Notes: generated by a model from the sequence alone, not told the origin. A DNA stretch of 64,000 bases from Hymenobacter sp. APR13 (GCF_000737515.1 NZ_CP006587.1:1367001-1431000), one strand, 5' to 3'. Shown: positions 54,006 to 63,570, counted from the stretch's first letter. Translations and numbers: made by a program.

Positions 54006-54188
54006 AGCTGGTCTGAAGTGAAGTACGACCCGAATGAGCACTATTTACTTTGTAATTCAAAGTTCTTTACAAAAAGACACTAATCATTTCTATTCGACTC
54101 TCTGACTTTCCCTTCTATAGTTTTCTATGTTTACCGCTGTTTGCCAGCAACTGATGGCTTTCTGATTTACCTCTCCCCTACCCGGCTT

Positions 54189-55178
54189 ATGCGCACCACT
54201 CACCTTCTGGCCGATTTGCAGGCGCGGGGCCTGCTGCCGCCCGCCCAAGCCCAGGCCATTGCCGACGATGAACGCACCCGGCCCATGTCGCTGCACCAGG
54301 AGCTGCGGGCGGCGCTGTACTTGGGCATTATGCTGCTTACCGGCGGGCTGGGCACGCTGCTCTATCAGCACCTCGACAATATCGGGCATGGCGCGGTTAT
54401 CGGGGCAATGGCGCTGCTGATGCTGGCCAGCTTTGGCTATGCCTGGTGGCACCGGCAGCCGTTTACGTGGGGCCAGGCCAATGCCCCCAGCTTCGTACCC
54501 GACTACGCGCTGCTGCTGGGCTGCCTGCTGTTTCTGGCCCTGGAAACCTACGTGCAGGCAGTATTCAACGTGTTTGGCAGCCGCTACGGGCTGGCCACGC
54601 TGCTGCCCGCCGTGCTGTTTCTGGCCCTGGCCTACCGCCTCGACCACCGGGGCGTGCTGGCCATGGGTGTCACGGCGCTGGGCGCGTGGGTGGGCGTGAG
54701 CGTGGCGCCGCTGTCGGTGTTCACGGCCAACGCCTTGTTCACTTCGCGGCTGGGCATAGCGGGCGTGCTTCTTGGACTGGCCCTGACGGGAGCGGGCCTG
54801 CACGCCGAGTTTACCCGGCGCAAGCCGCACTTCGCCTTCACGTATATCTCGCTGGGGGCCAACGTGGCGCTGCTGGCGGCCACTGCCGTGCTCTTCGACT
54901 ACTACCCGCAGCCCTGGCTGCCCAAGTGGGTGGCGGTGCTGCTGGTGCTGCTGATGAGCGCCGGCCTGGTCTGGTATGCCCGGCATGCGCAGTCGTATCT
55001 GTTTCTGCTGATGGGGACAGTGTACGGCTACATCGCCCTGACTTACTCGTTTATCCGGCTGCTTGATTTCAGCAACGGCGACGAGGGCGGGCTGCTGGTT
55101 TCGTTTTACTTCATGCTGTCGACAGCAGGCGTTATCCTGCTGTTTGTGCGCAGCAAAGAATTTCTCCGTCGGGTATGA
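54189..55178 (+). CDS. DUF2157-type polytopic membrane protein
   Basis: 329 residues with a short soluble N-terminus (about 1-45) followed by about nine hydrophobic helices. The layout (a soluble helical start, then membrane helices) is that of DUF2157 proteins, whose function is unknown. Its last four bases (ATGA) overlap the next gene's start, so the pair is translated together. Confidence 0.78.
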   Translation: MRTTHLLADLQARGLLPPAQAQAIADDERTRPMSLHQELRAALYLGIMLLTGGLGTLLYQHLDNIGHGAVIGAMALLMLASFGYAWWHRQPFTWGQANAPSFVPDYALLLGCLLFLALETYVQAVFNVFGSRYGLATLLPAVLFLALAYRLDHRGVLAMGVTALGAWVGVSVAPLSVFTANALFTSRLGIAGVLLGLALTGAGLHAEFTRRKPHFAFTYISLGANVALLAATAVLFDYYPQPWLPKWVAVLLVLLMSAGLVWYARHAQSYLFLLMGTVYGYIALTYSFIRLLDFSNGDEGGLLVSFYFMLSTAGVILLFVRSKEFLRRV

Positions 55179-56371
55179 AGATGAAAGCCTATCCGCTGTT
55201 GTGGGCTACGCAGGAAGCCATGGAGGCCGCCGCCCCCCGCTGGTTTCGGCGCCAGCTGCTCACCGACGCCCAGTACCAAGCCATCAAAGTTGCTTACCAG
55301 CCCGATTTCTACCGGCCGGGGCTGCTGCTGCGCATCGGGCTGGTGCTATTTACGTGTGTGGGCGTGGCCGGCGCAGCGGCGTTTCTGGCCCTATTCGGGG
55401 CAGCAGCGCGGCTCGAAGATTTCCGGCTGCTGGGCTGGGCGTTGGCACTGGGCTGCCTGGGCACGCAGGAAGTAATCATCCGGGAGTTTCGGCACTACCG
55501 TTCCGGCACCGACAGCGCGCTGCTGTACATCGGGCTGTTCGTGCTGGCGCTGCTGCTGGCCGAGGCGGCCGACCACCTGCTGCCTCCAGGCACCACCTAC
55601 GCGTCGGGTTTCGGTAGCCCTCACTACGCGCTGCTGCTATTACCGATGCTAGGGTTGCTGCTGCTGGCTACCCTGCGCTACGCCGACCGGCTCGTAGCAG
55701 CAGCCACTTACCTAGTGTTGCTGGCGCTACTGGCTAACTGGCTGCTGCAACTGCCCATTGGGCGTCTGCTGCTGCCCTTTGCGCTCATGCTGATGGCGGT
55801 TGCCGTCTACCAGATCTTGCAGCGCTGGCGTCAGCGGCCCGATTATCTGTATTACCGCGCTTGCCTGATTGTGCTGGAAGTGCTTGCGCTGGCTACTTTC
55901 TACTTGGCCGGCAACTACTACATGGTGCGCGAAGGCAATGCCGAAATCAGTGGCCTCTATCAGTCGGTGCAGGTGCCGCTGGCGCCGCTGTTTTACCTGT
56001 TCACAGCCATCATTCCGCTGGTGTATATAGCTGTGGGCTTGCGCAAACGCAGCCGCCTCTGGCTGCTGATGGGGCTGGCCGCCGTGGCTTTTTCTCTGTT
56101 CACGCTCCGCTACTACCGCTCGGTGCTGCCCCCCGAAATGGCGGCCGTGCTGGCGGGCACCTTCCTGCTGGCACTGGCCGTATGGGCCGCCCGCTACCTG
56201 CGCCCCGCCCGCCACGGCCTCACTTCCCTGGCCGACGCCGAACAGCCTACGCCGTTCAACCTGGAGTCGTTGGTAGTGGCCCAGACGGCCCAAGCCCCAA
56301 CCGCGCCCACGCCCGGCTTCGAGTTTGGCGGGGGCCACTCCGGCGGCGGCGGCGCCGACGGCTCGTATTGA
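55175..56371 (+). CDS. Membrane protein with glycine-rich GGGHSGGGG tail
   Basis: 398 residues: about ten membrane helices after a soluble start (1-50), then a cytoplasmic or periplasmic C-terminus ending FGGGHSGGGGADGSY. Gly-rich ends with a terminal aromatic residue occur in TPM/DUF2207-type membrane proteins. It may form a complex with the preceding protein, which it overlaps by four bases. No function known. A terminator follows. Confidence 0.72.
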   Translation: MKMKAYPLLWATQEAMEAAAPRWFRRQLLTDAQYQAIKVAYQPDFYRPGLLLRIGLVLFTCVGVAGAAAFLALFGAAARLEDFRLLGWALALGCLGTQEVIIREFRHYRSGTDSALLYIGLFVLALLLAEAADHLLPPGTTYASGFGSPHYALLLLPMLGLLLLATLRYADRLVAAATYLVLLALLANWLLQLPIGRLLLPFALMLMAVAVYQILQRWRQRPDYLYYRACLIVLEVLALATFYLAGNYYMVREGNAEISGLYQSVQVPLAPLFYLFTAIIPLVYIAVGLRKRSRLWLLMGLAAVAFSLFTLRYYRSVLPPEMAAVLAGTFLLALAVWAARYLRPARHGLTSLADAEQPTPFNLESLVVAQTAQAPTAPTPGFEFGGGHSGGGGADGSY

Positions 56372-56393
56372 GCTAGTGCCGCCCGCCAAGCGC

Positions 56394-56433
56394 AAAAAAG
56401 CCGCCGTTGCATCTGCAGCGGCGGCGTTTTTTT
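56394..56433 (+). terminator. Terminator after the membrane-protein pair
   Basis: AAAAAAGCCGCCG / CGGCGGCGTTTTTT stem, with TGCA pairs in the loop. Bidirectional in appearance. Confidence 0.85.
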
Positions 56434-56455
56434 ATACGTCAGACACTTCTTGCTG

Positions 56456-57604
56456 CTACACTTTCAGCGGCTCCCGGCGATACATTTTGGCCAGCTGCTC
56501 CACGGCATAGTCCACCTCGGCTTCGGTGTTGTACTTGCTCATGGAGAAGCGGATGGTGCCGCGGTCCGGGTCGCAATTCAGGGCGTTGAGCACGTGCGAG
56601 CCGGCGTTGGCCCCGCTGGTACAGGCCGAGCCCCCGGACACCGAAATACGGTTGATATCGAGGTTGAACAGCAGCATCTCGTTCATTGCCGACGGCGGCA
56701 AGCTCACGCTCAGCACCGTGTACAGGCTCTGGTCGGCTTCGGCGGAGGTGCCGTTGAACGCCACGCCCTCGATTTCGGCCTGCAGCTTCTCAATGAACCG
56801 GTCTTTCAGGCCCTGAATGTGGCGCTGGTGGTCGGCCATGCCGCGGTAGGCTATTTCCAGAGCCTTGGCCAGCCCCACGATGCCGTACACGTTTTCGGTG
56901 CCGGCGCGCTGGTTGCGCTCCTGCGAGCCGCCATGAATCAAAGCGTCCATGGTCTGGCCCGAGCGGCGGTACAGAAAGCCCACGCCTTTCGGCCCATGGA
57001 ATTTGTGCGCCGAGCCCACCAAAAAGTGGGTTTTCAGCTGCTGCACGTCGTGCTTGTAGTGGCCCATGGTCTGCACCGTGTCCGTGTGGAACACGGCGTC
57101 GTGGCGGGCGCAGATGTCGCCGATGGCCACAATGTCGTTGAGGTTGCCGATTTCGTTGTTGGCGTGCATCAAGCTCACAAACGAGCGGGGATTGGTGGCC
57201 AGCAGCTCTTCCAGCTGCGCCAGATCAAAGCGGCCCTGGGCATCGTGCTGCAGGTAGCTCAGAGTGGCGTCGCCGGCCTTTTCCAGGGCCTGCGTGGTGT
57301 GCAGCACCGCGTGGTGCTCCAGCCGCGACGTAATCATGTGCTTCAAACCCAGCGTCCGCACGCTCCCGAAGGCGGCGTAGTTGTCGGCTTCCGTCCCGCA
57401 CGAGGTAAACACGATTTCGGCGGGCGCGGCATTAATCAGGTGGGCCACCGTTTTGCGCGCATTCTCAATCGCCGCCCGCACCTGCCGCCCGTGCCCATGA
57501 ATGCTGCTGGGGTTTCCGAAATGGTCCCGCAAAAACGGCAGCATGGCGTCCAGCACTTCCGGGTCCAGAGGCGTAGTAGCGGCGTTATCGAAGTAAACAG
57601 TCAT
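56456..57604 (-). CDS. Cysteine desulfurase (NifS/IscS family)
   Basis: 382 residues. PLP-Lys in SAHKFHGPKG and the active-site Cys in GGSACTSGA, with HANNEIG and FDNAATTPLD at the start. It provides sulfur for iron-sulfur clusters. No other isc/suf gene is adjacent. ATG 57604 is the family start; upstream in-frame sequence reads into the palindrome and is unlikely. Confidence 0.9.
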   Translation of the reverse strand: MTVYFDNAATTPLDPEVLDAMLPFLRDHFGNPSSIHGHGRQVRAAIENARKTVAHLINAAPAEIVFTSCGTEADNYAAFGSVRTLGLKHMITSRLEHHAVLHTTQALEKAGDATLSYLQHDAQGRFDLAQLEELLATNPRSFVSLMHANNEIGNLNDIVAIGDICARHDAVFHTDTVQTMGHYKHDVQQLKTHFLVGSAHKFHGPKGVGFLYRRSGQTMDALIHGGSQERNQRAGTENVYGIVGLAKALEIAYRGMADHQRHIQGLKDRFIEKLQAEIEGVAFNGTSAEADQSLYTVLSVSLPPSAMNEMLLFNLDINRISVSGGSACTSGANAGSHVLNALNCDPDRGTIRFSMSKYNTEAEVDYAVEQLAKMYRREPLKV

Positions 57605-57693
57605 GGGCGGCAACGAAATAAATGAAAGCAACGGCCACAAAAATAAGGGATTCCGCCGGGCTGGCTTTTCTACCCCGCCGGATACCGCAGCAA

Positions 57694-57746
57694 AGAGGGG
57701 TGACTTTTGCCCCGGCAGCAGCCCGCCCGGCAAAAATCACCCCTCT
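57694..57746. terminator. Hairpin between glmM and the cysteine desulfurase gene
   Basis: An 18-base stem (17 of 18 pairs: AGAGGGGTGACTTTTGCC and complement). A terminator for glmM on the minus strand is likely, though its T run is short. Confidence 0.65.
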
Positions 57747-57772
57747 CCTATCGGGTAGCTCCCTTCCGAAAA

Positions 57773-59161
57773 TTACTTGCTGATAATCTCCCGAATGTCG
57801 CCGATGATCTTGTTGGCCAGATGGTCGGCCGTGGCGTTGGACTCCGACTCAGCGTAGATCCGGATGATGGGCTCAGTGTTGGACTTGCGCAGGTGCACCC
57901 ACTCCTTGTCGAACTCAATCTTCACGCCGTCAATCGTGTTTACGGGCTGCTTGGCGTAGCGCGCGGCCATCTGCTTCAGCACCTCGTCGGTGTTGATTTC
58001 CGGCGTCAGCTCAATCTTGTTTTTCGAGATGAAGTAGTTTGGGTACGAGTTGCGCAGGCGGGTCATGGTGAGGCCGGTTTTGGCCAGATGGCTCAAAAAC
58101 AGCGCAATGCCCACCAGCGAGTCGCGGCCGTAGTGCAGCTCGGGGTAGATGATGCCCCCGTTGCCCTCGCCCCCGATAACGGCGTTGGTTTCCTTCATTT
58201 TGGTTACCACGTTCACCTCGCCCACGGCGGCAGCGGCGTACTGGCCGCCCTGCTTCTCGGTCACGTCGCGCAGGGCGCGGGTGCTGCTCAGGTTGCTCAC
58301 GGTGTTGCCGCCGCCGTTCTGCTGCAGCACGTAGTCGGCCACGGCCACCAGCGTATACTCCTCGCCGAACATGCTGCCATCTTCGTTCACCAGCGCCAGG
58401 CGGTCCACGTCGGGGTCCACTACAATGCCCAGGTCGAAGGATCCTTTCTCCATCGTCTTGGCGATTTCGCGCAGGTTTTCGGGCAGCGGCTCGGGGTTGT
58501 GGGCGAAGTCGCCAGTAGGCTCGCAGAACAGCTTTTCAATGATTTCCACGCCCAGCTGCTCCAGCAGCATCGGCACCGCGAAGCCCCCGGTCGAGTTCAC
58601 GGCATCTACCACCACCCGGAAGTTTTTGGCCTTGATGGCCGCCTTATCCACCAGCGGCAGCGCCAGAATGGCGTCGATGTGGGTCTGCAGGAATGTATCG
58701 TCGGTGCTGTACTGGCCCAGCTTGGTCACGGGCGCAAAGTCAAACGACTCGGAGTCGCCGAGCGCCAGCACCTGCTGCCCTTCCTGGTCAGAGATAAATT
58801 CGCCCTTGTTGTTGAGCAATTTCAGCGCGTTCCACTGCTTGGGGTTGTGCGACGCCGTGAGGATGATGCCGCCGCCCGCGTTTTTGACCGGCACCGCCAT
58901 TTCCACCGTGGGCGTGGTGCTCAGCCCCAGGTCGATGACGTTGATGCCCAAGCCCTGTAGCGTGGCCGCCACCAGCTTGCTTACCATTTCGCCCGAAATG
59001 CGGGCGTCGCGGCCAATGATGATGGTATTGTTTTGCGTATTGGCCAGTACCCACGTGCCAAAGGCCGCGGCGTACTTCACAATATCGATAGGTGTCAGGC
59101 CGTCGCCGGCAGCGCCGCCGATGGTACCCCGGATGCCCGAAATGGATTTAATTAGTGCCAC
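57773..59161 (-). CDS. glmM: Phosphoglucosamine mutase
   Basis: 462 residues. Active Ser104 in TASHNP, Mg site DPDVDR, sugar loop GEGNGG and phosphate loop RKSNTEPIIRIY. It converts glucosamine-6-phosphate to glucosamine-1-phosphate for peptidoglycan. Some homologues are annotated as phosphomannomutase; GEGNGG favours GlmM. The start is GTG at 59161. Confidence 0.88.
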   Translation of the reverse strand: MALIKSISGIRGTIGGAAGDGLTPIDIVKYAAAFGTWVLANTQNNTIIIGRDARISGEMVSKLVAATLQGLGINVIDLGLSTTPTVEMAVPVKNAGGGIILTASHNPKQWNALKLLNNKGEFISDQEGQQVLALGDSESFDFAPVTKLGQYSTDDTFLQTHIDAILALPLVDKAAIKAKNFRVVVDAVNSTGGFAVPMLLEQLGVEIIEKLFCEPTGDFAHNPEPLPENLREIAKTMEKGSFDLGIVVDPDVDRLALVNEDGSMFGEEYTLVAVADYVLQQNGGGNTVSNLSSTRALRDVTEKQGGQYAAAAVGEVNVVTKMKETNAVIGGEGNGGIIYPELHYGRDSLVGIALFLSHLAKTGLTMTRLRNSYPNYFISKNKIELTPEINTDEVLKQMAARYAKQPVNTIDGVKIEFDKEWVHLRKSNTEPIIRIYAESESNATADHLANKIIGDIREIISK

Positions 59162-59314
59162 AAGCCAAGTCTGTTTTTTTGAACAGGCAAAAGTAGCTAA
59201 ACGCCCCTGCTTTCGCTACGCTACCGCCCGTGGCTGCGGCTACAGTTGAGTTTGCCGGCTTAGCCGGTCCGGTTGGCAATAGCGCCTTGTGTGCAACAGT
59301 GCGGGCGAGCGGTG

Positions 59315-59322
59315 TATCTTTG
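59315..59322 (+). promoter_or_regulatory. -7 element for mazG
   Basis: TATCTTTG, an exact match, ending 5 bases before the ATG at 59328. Transcription would start close to the ATG, giving a leaderless or nearly leaderless message. Confidence 0.5.
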
Positions 59323-59327
59323 GAATA

Positions 59328-60167
59328 ATGGATACCACCACTACTGACCGCCGCCCGGCCCAACTGGCCGCCTTCGGCCGCCTGCTCGACGTACTGGAGC
59401 GCCTGCGCGCCGAATGCCCCTGGGACCGGAAACAGACGCTGGAAAGCCTGCGCCACCTGACCATTGAGGAAACCTACGAGCTCAGCGACGCCATCATCCG
59501 CAACGACTTGCCCGACCTGAAAAAAGAGCTGGGCGACGTGTTTCTGCACCTCATCTTCTACGCCAAAATAGCCTCCGAAACCGGCCATTTCGATATTGCC
59601 GACGTGCTGAATGCCCAGTGTGAAAAGCTGATTTTTCGGCACCCGCACATCTATGGCAATGCCCAGGCCGACACGGAAGAAGAGGTTAAAAAGAACTGGG
59701 AGCAGCTCAAACTCCAGGAAAAAGGCAACACGTCGGTGCTTGGCGGCGTACCTACCTCACTGCCGGCGCTGGTAAAGGCAATGCGTATCCAGGAAAAAGC
59801 GCGCGGAGCAGGATTCGATTGGGAGAAGCCCGAGCAGGTGTGGGAGAAAGTGCAGGAGGAGCTGGGCGAGTTCAAAGATGAATTTGCGCACGCCGATCCG
59901 GCTGCCATTAACCCTGAACGGGCCGCCGCCGAATTTGGTGACTTGCTGTTTTCGCTTATCAACTTTGCCCGCCACGCTGGTATCAATCCAGAAGAAGCTC
60001 TCGAACGCACCAACCGCAAATTCATTCACCGCTTTCAACACCTGGAAACCCAGGCGGCCCGCAACGGCCAGCGCCTCGCCGATCTGAATCTTGCCCAAAT
60101 GGACGTGTATTGGGAAGAAGCCAAACAACAGGCGCTTCCTCCTAGCCAGAACTCGCCCACGAAATAG
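59328..60167 (+). CDS. mazG: Nucleoside triphosphate pyrophosphohydrolase MazG
   Basis: 279 residues, with two MazG domains: the first with TIEETYELSDAI (EExxD metal site), the second with EELGEFKDEF and EFGDLLFSLINFARHAG. It hydrolyses NTPs to NMPs, limiting damaged nucleotides and tuning stress responses. ATG 59328 fits the family start. The start lies immediately after a -7 element. Confidence 0.92.
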   Translation: MDTTTTDRRPAQLAAFGRLLDVLERLRAECPWDRKQTLESLRHLTIEETYELSDAIIRNDLPDLKKELGDVFLHLIFYAKIASETGHFDIADVLNAQCEKLIFRHPHIYGNAQADTEEEVKKNWEQLKLQEKGNTSVLGGVPTSLPALVKAMRIQEKARGAGFDWEKPEQVWEKVQEELGEFKDEFAHADPAAINPERAAAEFGDLLFSLINFARHAGINPEEALERTNRKFIHRFQHLETQAARNGQRLADLNLAQMDVYWEEAKQQALPPSQNSPTK

Positions 60168-60217
60168 CCTTTTTTCGGGTTTTGACCTGCTTTAAAGCGT
60201 TTAAACCCCGATTTCAT

Positions 60218-60249
60218 TTGGCGACACTCCGATTTTTTAATTAGGTTTG
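60218..60249 (+). promoter_or_regulatory. Promoter of the exbB-tonB operon
   Basis: TTG at 60218-60220 (within TTTG), 21 bases, TAGGTTTG at 60242-60249, an exact -7. The leader would be about 165 bases. Confidence 0.6.
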
Positions 60250-60422
60250 CCAAGGATAGACCGAATTTCGGATGGGCCCCGCACACGAGCAGACCCACGT
60301 TTTTTGCCCCGGCAAAGCGTGCGGGTGAGCGGGGCACCGCTGTATTTAGGCCTGTTCATCGTTCATTTACCCAGTTTACCCAGTTTACCTTTCACCACCA
60401 ACACCCCTAATTCTCCGGAACA

Positions 60423-61301
60423 ATGGAACAAAAGAATGCCCTGAACAAGAACGTGCGGCCTGCCGCTCCTGCCGCGCCCAAGGGTGAGGCGAAAGGCGGA
60501 TCCGCGTTTGCCGCCATCGTGATTCCGCTGGCCTTCGTTGTAAGCATTATCATCTTCAACTTCGTGTTGGGTAACCCCGGCAACTTTGTGGGTAATGACA
60601 ACGCCAATGCAGCCCTGCCCGGCAACTACCTCGGCACGGTATACAAAGGCGGTGTGATCGTACCGATCCTGATGACGCTTTTCCTGCTCGTACTGACCTT
60701 CTCGATCGAGCGTTTCCTGACCATCAGCAAAGCCAAAGGCTCGAAAGGTGTTGAGTCGTTCGTACGGACCGTACGTCAGAAACTGAACGTGAACGACATC
60801 ACCGGTGCCATCGCCGCCTGCGACCAACAGAAAGGTTCGGTAGCCGCCGTAGTGAAGTCGGGCCTGCTGAAGTACCAGGAGATGGCCCGCGAGCGTGGCC
60901 TCGACAAAGACCAGAAGATCTTGGCTATCCAGAAGGAAATCGAAGAGTCGACGACTCTGGAGCTGCCCATGCTGGAGAAAAACCTCGTTATCCTCTCCAC
61001 CATTGCTTCGGTATCGACGCTGGTAGGTCTGCTGGGTACGGTATTCGGTATGATCAAGGCCTTCTCGGCTCTGGCACAAGCTGGTAACCCCGATGCAGTA
61101 GCCCTGGCTGAAGGTATCTCGGAAGCTCTGATCAACACGGCTATTGGTATCGCCGGCTCGGCCATCGCCATTATCGCCTACAACTACTTCACCAGCAAGA
61201 TTGACGAGCTGACCTACAGCATCGACGAAGCTGGTTTCAGCATCATTCAGACCTTCGCCGCTCAGCACGGTGAGAAGCCAACGGAAACTTACTCGGCCTA
61301 A
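60423..61301 (+). CDS. exbB: MotA/TolQ/ExbB proton-channel protein
   Basis: 292 residues: an N-terminal Lys/Ala-rich extension, a membrane helix (about 28-46), helix two (about 78-96), the long cytoplasmic helix region (about 100-180) and the MotA_ExbB core (STIASVSTLVGLLGTVFGMI, NTAIGIAGSAIAII). It forms the proton channel with ExbD to energise TonB. First gene of exbB-exbD-exbD-tonB. Confidence 0.92.
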   Translation: MEQKNALNKNVRPAAPAAPKGEAKGGSAFAAIVIPLAFVVSIIIFNFVLGNPGNFVGNDNANAALPGNYLGTVYKGGVIVPILMTLFLLVLTFSIERFLTISKAKGSKGVESFVRTVRQKLNVNDITGAIAACDQQKGSVAAVVKSGLLKYQEMARERGLDKDQKILAIQKEIEESTTLELPMLEKNLVILSTIASVSTLVGLLGTVFGMIKAFSALAQAGNPDAVALAEGISEALINTAIGIAGSAIAIIAYNYFTSKIDELTYSIDEAGFSIIQTFAAQHGEKPTETYSA

Positions 61302-61366
61302 GTTGCGGTTAACGCAATAGCAGCAAGTACTTTTCGTTTCTCTGAATATTCTCAACCACGCACGAA

Positions 61367-61990
61367 ATGGGTAAAGTAAAGCCTCATAGAACCGGCCCTT
61401 CGCTGGATATGACCCCGATGGTGGATCTGGCCTTCCTGCTGGTGACATTCTTCATGCTGACCACCAAGTTCTCCCCGGAGGAAGTGGTGGTGGTTGATAC
61501 GCCTTCTTCTACTTCTGACTTCAAACTGCCGGAGAGCAACGTAATCCGCCTCCTGATCGACAAAGACAAGCGCGTCTTCTTCGGTCTGGAAAGCGACAAA
61601 GCCCGCCCGGTACTGCTCGACAAGATGGCTGCCAAATACGGCGTCACCTTCACCGACAAGCAGAAGAAAGCCTTTGGTGGCCTCAACAGCTTCGGCGTGC
61701 CGATTCAGCAGCTTGGCTCACTCCTGAGCATGTCTACTGAAGCGCGCAAAGAAGTGAAGCAGCCCGGCCTGCTGTCTGTTACCGATACGGTGCAGCTGAT
61801 GGACTGGGTGATGGAAGCCCGTAAGGCCAACCAGGAAGCTGTGGGCAAACCCACGTTCATCGCCATCAAAGGCGACAACAACGCGGACGTTGCTACAGTG
61901 AAGCGTGTCATCCAGCTGATGCAAAACAAGAACATCAACCGTTTCAACCTCGTTACCGATTTGGAGAACAAGCCGGTAGTGAGCCGTTAA
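61367..61990 (+). CDS. exbD: ExbD/TolR-family protein (first copy)
   Basis: 207 residues: one membrane helix with the proton-carrying Asp in DMTPMVDLAFLLVTFFML, then a periplasmic domain longer than usual (about 140 residues). It forms a proton channel with ExbB. It differs in length from the second copy, which suggests a heteromer, by inference. Confidence 0.9.
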   Translation: MGKVKPHRTGPSLDMTPMVDLAFLLVTFFMLTTKFSPEEVVVVDTPSSTSDFKLPESNVIRLLIDKDKRVFFGLESDKARPVLLDKMAAKYGVTFTDKQKKAFGGLNSFGVPIQQLGSLLSMSTEARKEVKQPGLLSVTDTVQLMDWVMEARKANQEAVGKPTFIAIKGDNNADVATVKRVIQLMQNKNINRFNLVTDLENKPVVSR

Positions 61991-62002
61991 ACCAGCAGCG
62001 AC

Positions 62003-62521
62003 ATGGCAGAAATACAACAACAAGCCGACTCCGGTAAAGGAGGAAAGAAGCGGGCTAAAAAAATGTCGACCAAAATCGACATGACACCGATGGTGGACTT
62101 GGCCTTCCTGCTTCTGACCTTCTTTATGCTGACCACGACGTTCAATAAGCCGAACGTGATGCAGCTGACGATGCCGGTTAAGGAGAAAAATCCTGAAGAA
62201 CAATCCCAGATCAAGGCATCCAATGCCTTCACGATTCTGATGGGTGAGGCCAACAAGGTGTACTTCTACGACGGCCTGCTGGCCGACGACGTGAAGCCCG
62301 AGCTGAAACTCACCAACTACTCGGCCGACGGCATCCGTAAGGAGCTGCTGGCCCGTCGTCGGAATCCGGATCTGGTGGTACTCATCAAGCCGGACGATAA
62401 GTCCAACTACCAGAACATGGTAGACATCTTGGATGAGATGAACATAACCGACCAGAAGAAATATGCGTTGGTAGACATTTCGCAGGCTGACTTAGACCTC
62501 ATTAAAACCTCCGGGCTATGA
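62003..62521 (+). CDS. exbD: ExbD/TolR-family protein (second copy)
   Basis: 172 residues. The same membrane segment (DMTPMVDLAFLLLTFFML) with the essential Asp, and a periplasmic part ending NYQNMVDILDEMNI. It lies 12 bases after the first copy and overlaps the tonB start by four bases (ATGA), so the chain is translationally coupled. Two consecutive exbD genes are frequent in Bacteroidota. Confidence 0.9.
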   Translation: MAEIQQQADSGKGGKKRAKKMSTKIDMTPMVDLAFLLLTFFMLTTTFNKPNVMQLTMPVKEKNPEEQSQIKASNAFTILMGEANKVYFYDGLLADDVKPELKLTNYSADGIRKELLARRRNPDLVVLIKPDDKSNYQNMVDILDEMNITDQKKYALVDISQADLDLIKTSGL

Positions 62522-63345
62522 TGGATAACGCTCAAATAGCGCGGGCGAGCCTCAACGACATCGTATTCGAAGGCCGCAACAAGGCCTACGGAGCGTATGT
62601 GCTGCGGCGCTTGTACAGCAAGCACGTCACGCGCGCCCTTCTCATCGCAGTTGCCTTCTTTGCCCTGCTCGTAAGCTTCCCGCTGATTGCGCGGATCTTC
62701 AGCGACAACACGGTAGTGGAAGAAGACAAGATGCTGAAGGAAAACGTCCTGATGGATGCCCCTCCATTGGACCAGACCAAACCACCGCCACCGCCGCCGC
62801 CACCGGAGGCGCCACCACCGCCACCGCCGAAGCTTTCCACCATCAAGTTCACGCCTCCGGTCGTGAAAAAAGATGAGGAAGTGGTGAAGCAGGAGGAAAT
62901 TCCAGATCAGAAGGAACTGGAAGACAAGGTAGTCTCGACCGTCACGGTAAAAGGCAACACCGACAACCCAATCGACCTGAACGGGCTGGAAGGTGAAGGC
63001 AACAAAGTGGTGGAAGAGGTAGTGGAGCAGAAAGTTTACCAGTACGTGGAGCAAATGCCCGTATTCCCAGGTGGACAGGAAGCTTTGCTGCAATACATTG
63101 GCAAGAACATTAAGTATCCAGCGCTGGCTCTGCGCAACCAGGTAGAAGGCAAAGTATTCATTGCTTTCGTGGTTGGTCCGGATGGTCAGGTATCGGATGT
63201 GAAGGTTCAGAAGGGTATTGGCGCCGGCTGCGACGAAGAAGCTAGCCGCGTAATCAAAACCCTGCCGAAGTTTGCACCAGGTAAGCAGAACGGCCGTGCC
63301 GTGAGTGTATCCTACACCGTACCGGTGACCTTCGCTATCAAGTAA
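62518..63345 (+). CDS. tonB: TonB energy transducer
   Basis: 275 residues. N-terminal cytoplasmic segment IVFEGRNKAYGAYVLRRLY (a Bacteroidota TonB trait), one membrane helix (about 40-58), Pro-rich PPPPPPPPEAPPPPPP and a C-terminal TonB domain (about 190-275: MPVFPGGQEALLQYI, GKVFIAFVVGPDGQVSDVKV). It spans the periplasm and pulls on outer-membrane receptors. Confidence 0.93.
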   Translation: MMDNAQIARASLNDIVFEGRNKAYGAYVLRRLYSKHVTRALLIAVAFFALLVSFPLIARIFSDNTVVEEDKMLKENVLMDAPPLDQTKPPPPPPPPEAPPPPPPKLSTIKFTPPVVKKDEEVVKQEEIPDQKELEDKVVSTVTVKGNTDNPIDLNGLEGEGNKVVEEVVEQKVYQYVEQMPVFPGGQEALLQYIGKNIKYPALALRNQVEGKVFIAFVVGPDGQVSDVKVQKGIGAGCDEEASRVIKTLPKFAPGKQNGRAVSVSYTVPVTFAIK

Positions 63346-63381
63346 GCATACCGAGTCTGACTTCGGTCAGGCTCGCTTAAG

Positions 63382-63421
63382 AGTCCCGCATCTGGCTAAG
63401 GCTGGGTGCGGGACTTTTTTT
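63382..63421 (+). terminator. Terminator after tonB
   Basis: AGTCCCGCA / TGCGGGACT stem with a 16-base loop, followed by TTTTTTT. Confidence 0.9.
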
Positions 63422-63570
63422 GCAAAAAATATATACGGCTTGCATACTATATGAAATTAGGCATGCGTTATACCCCTGAAAGCCAGGCGGAATAAGTGGA
63501 TATGGGAAGTGGGAAGCCGGGTTTGGGAGTGCGCTGCGTGTATCCGTTTCACCTTTAGCCCTTATGCCCC

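Noticed and set aside
56450..57625. Plus-strand open frame opposite the cysteine desulfurase gene
   Set aside because: The minus-strand enzyme has intact motifs; the plus-strand frame is His/Ala/Val-rich without motifs.
57707..58960. Plus-strand open frame opposite glmM
   Set aside because: Shadow of an intact GlmM gene in GC-rich sequence.
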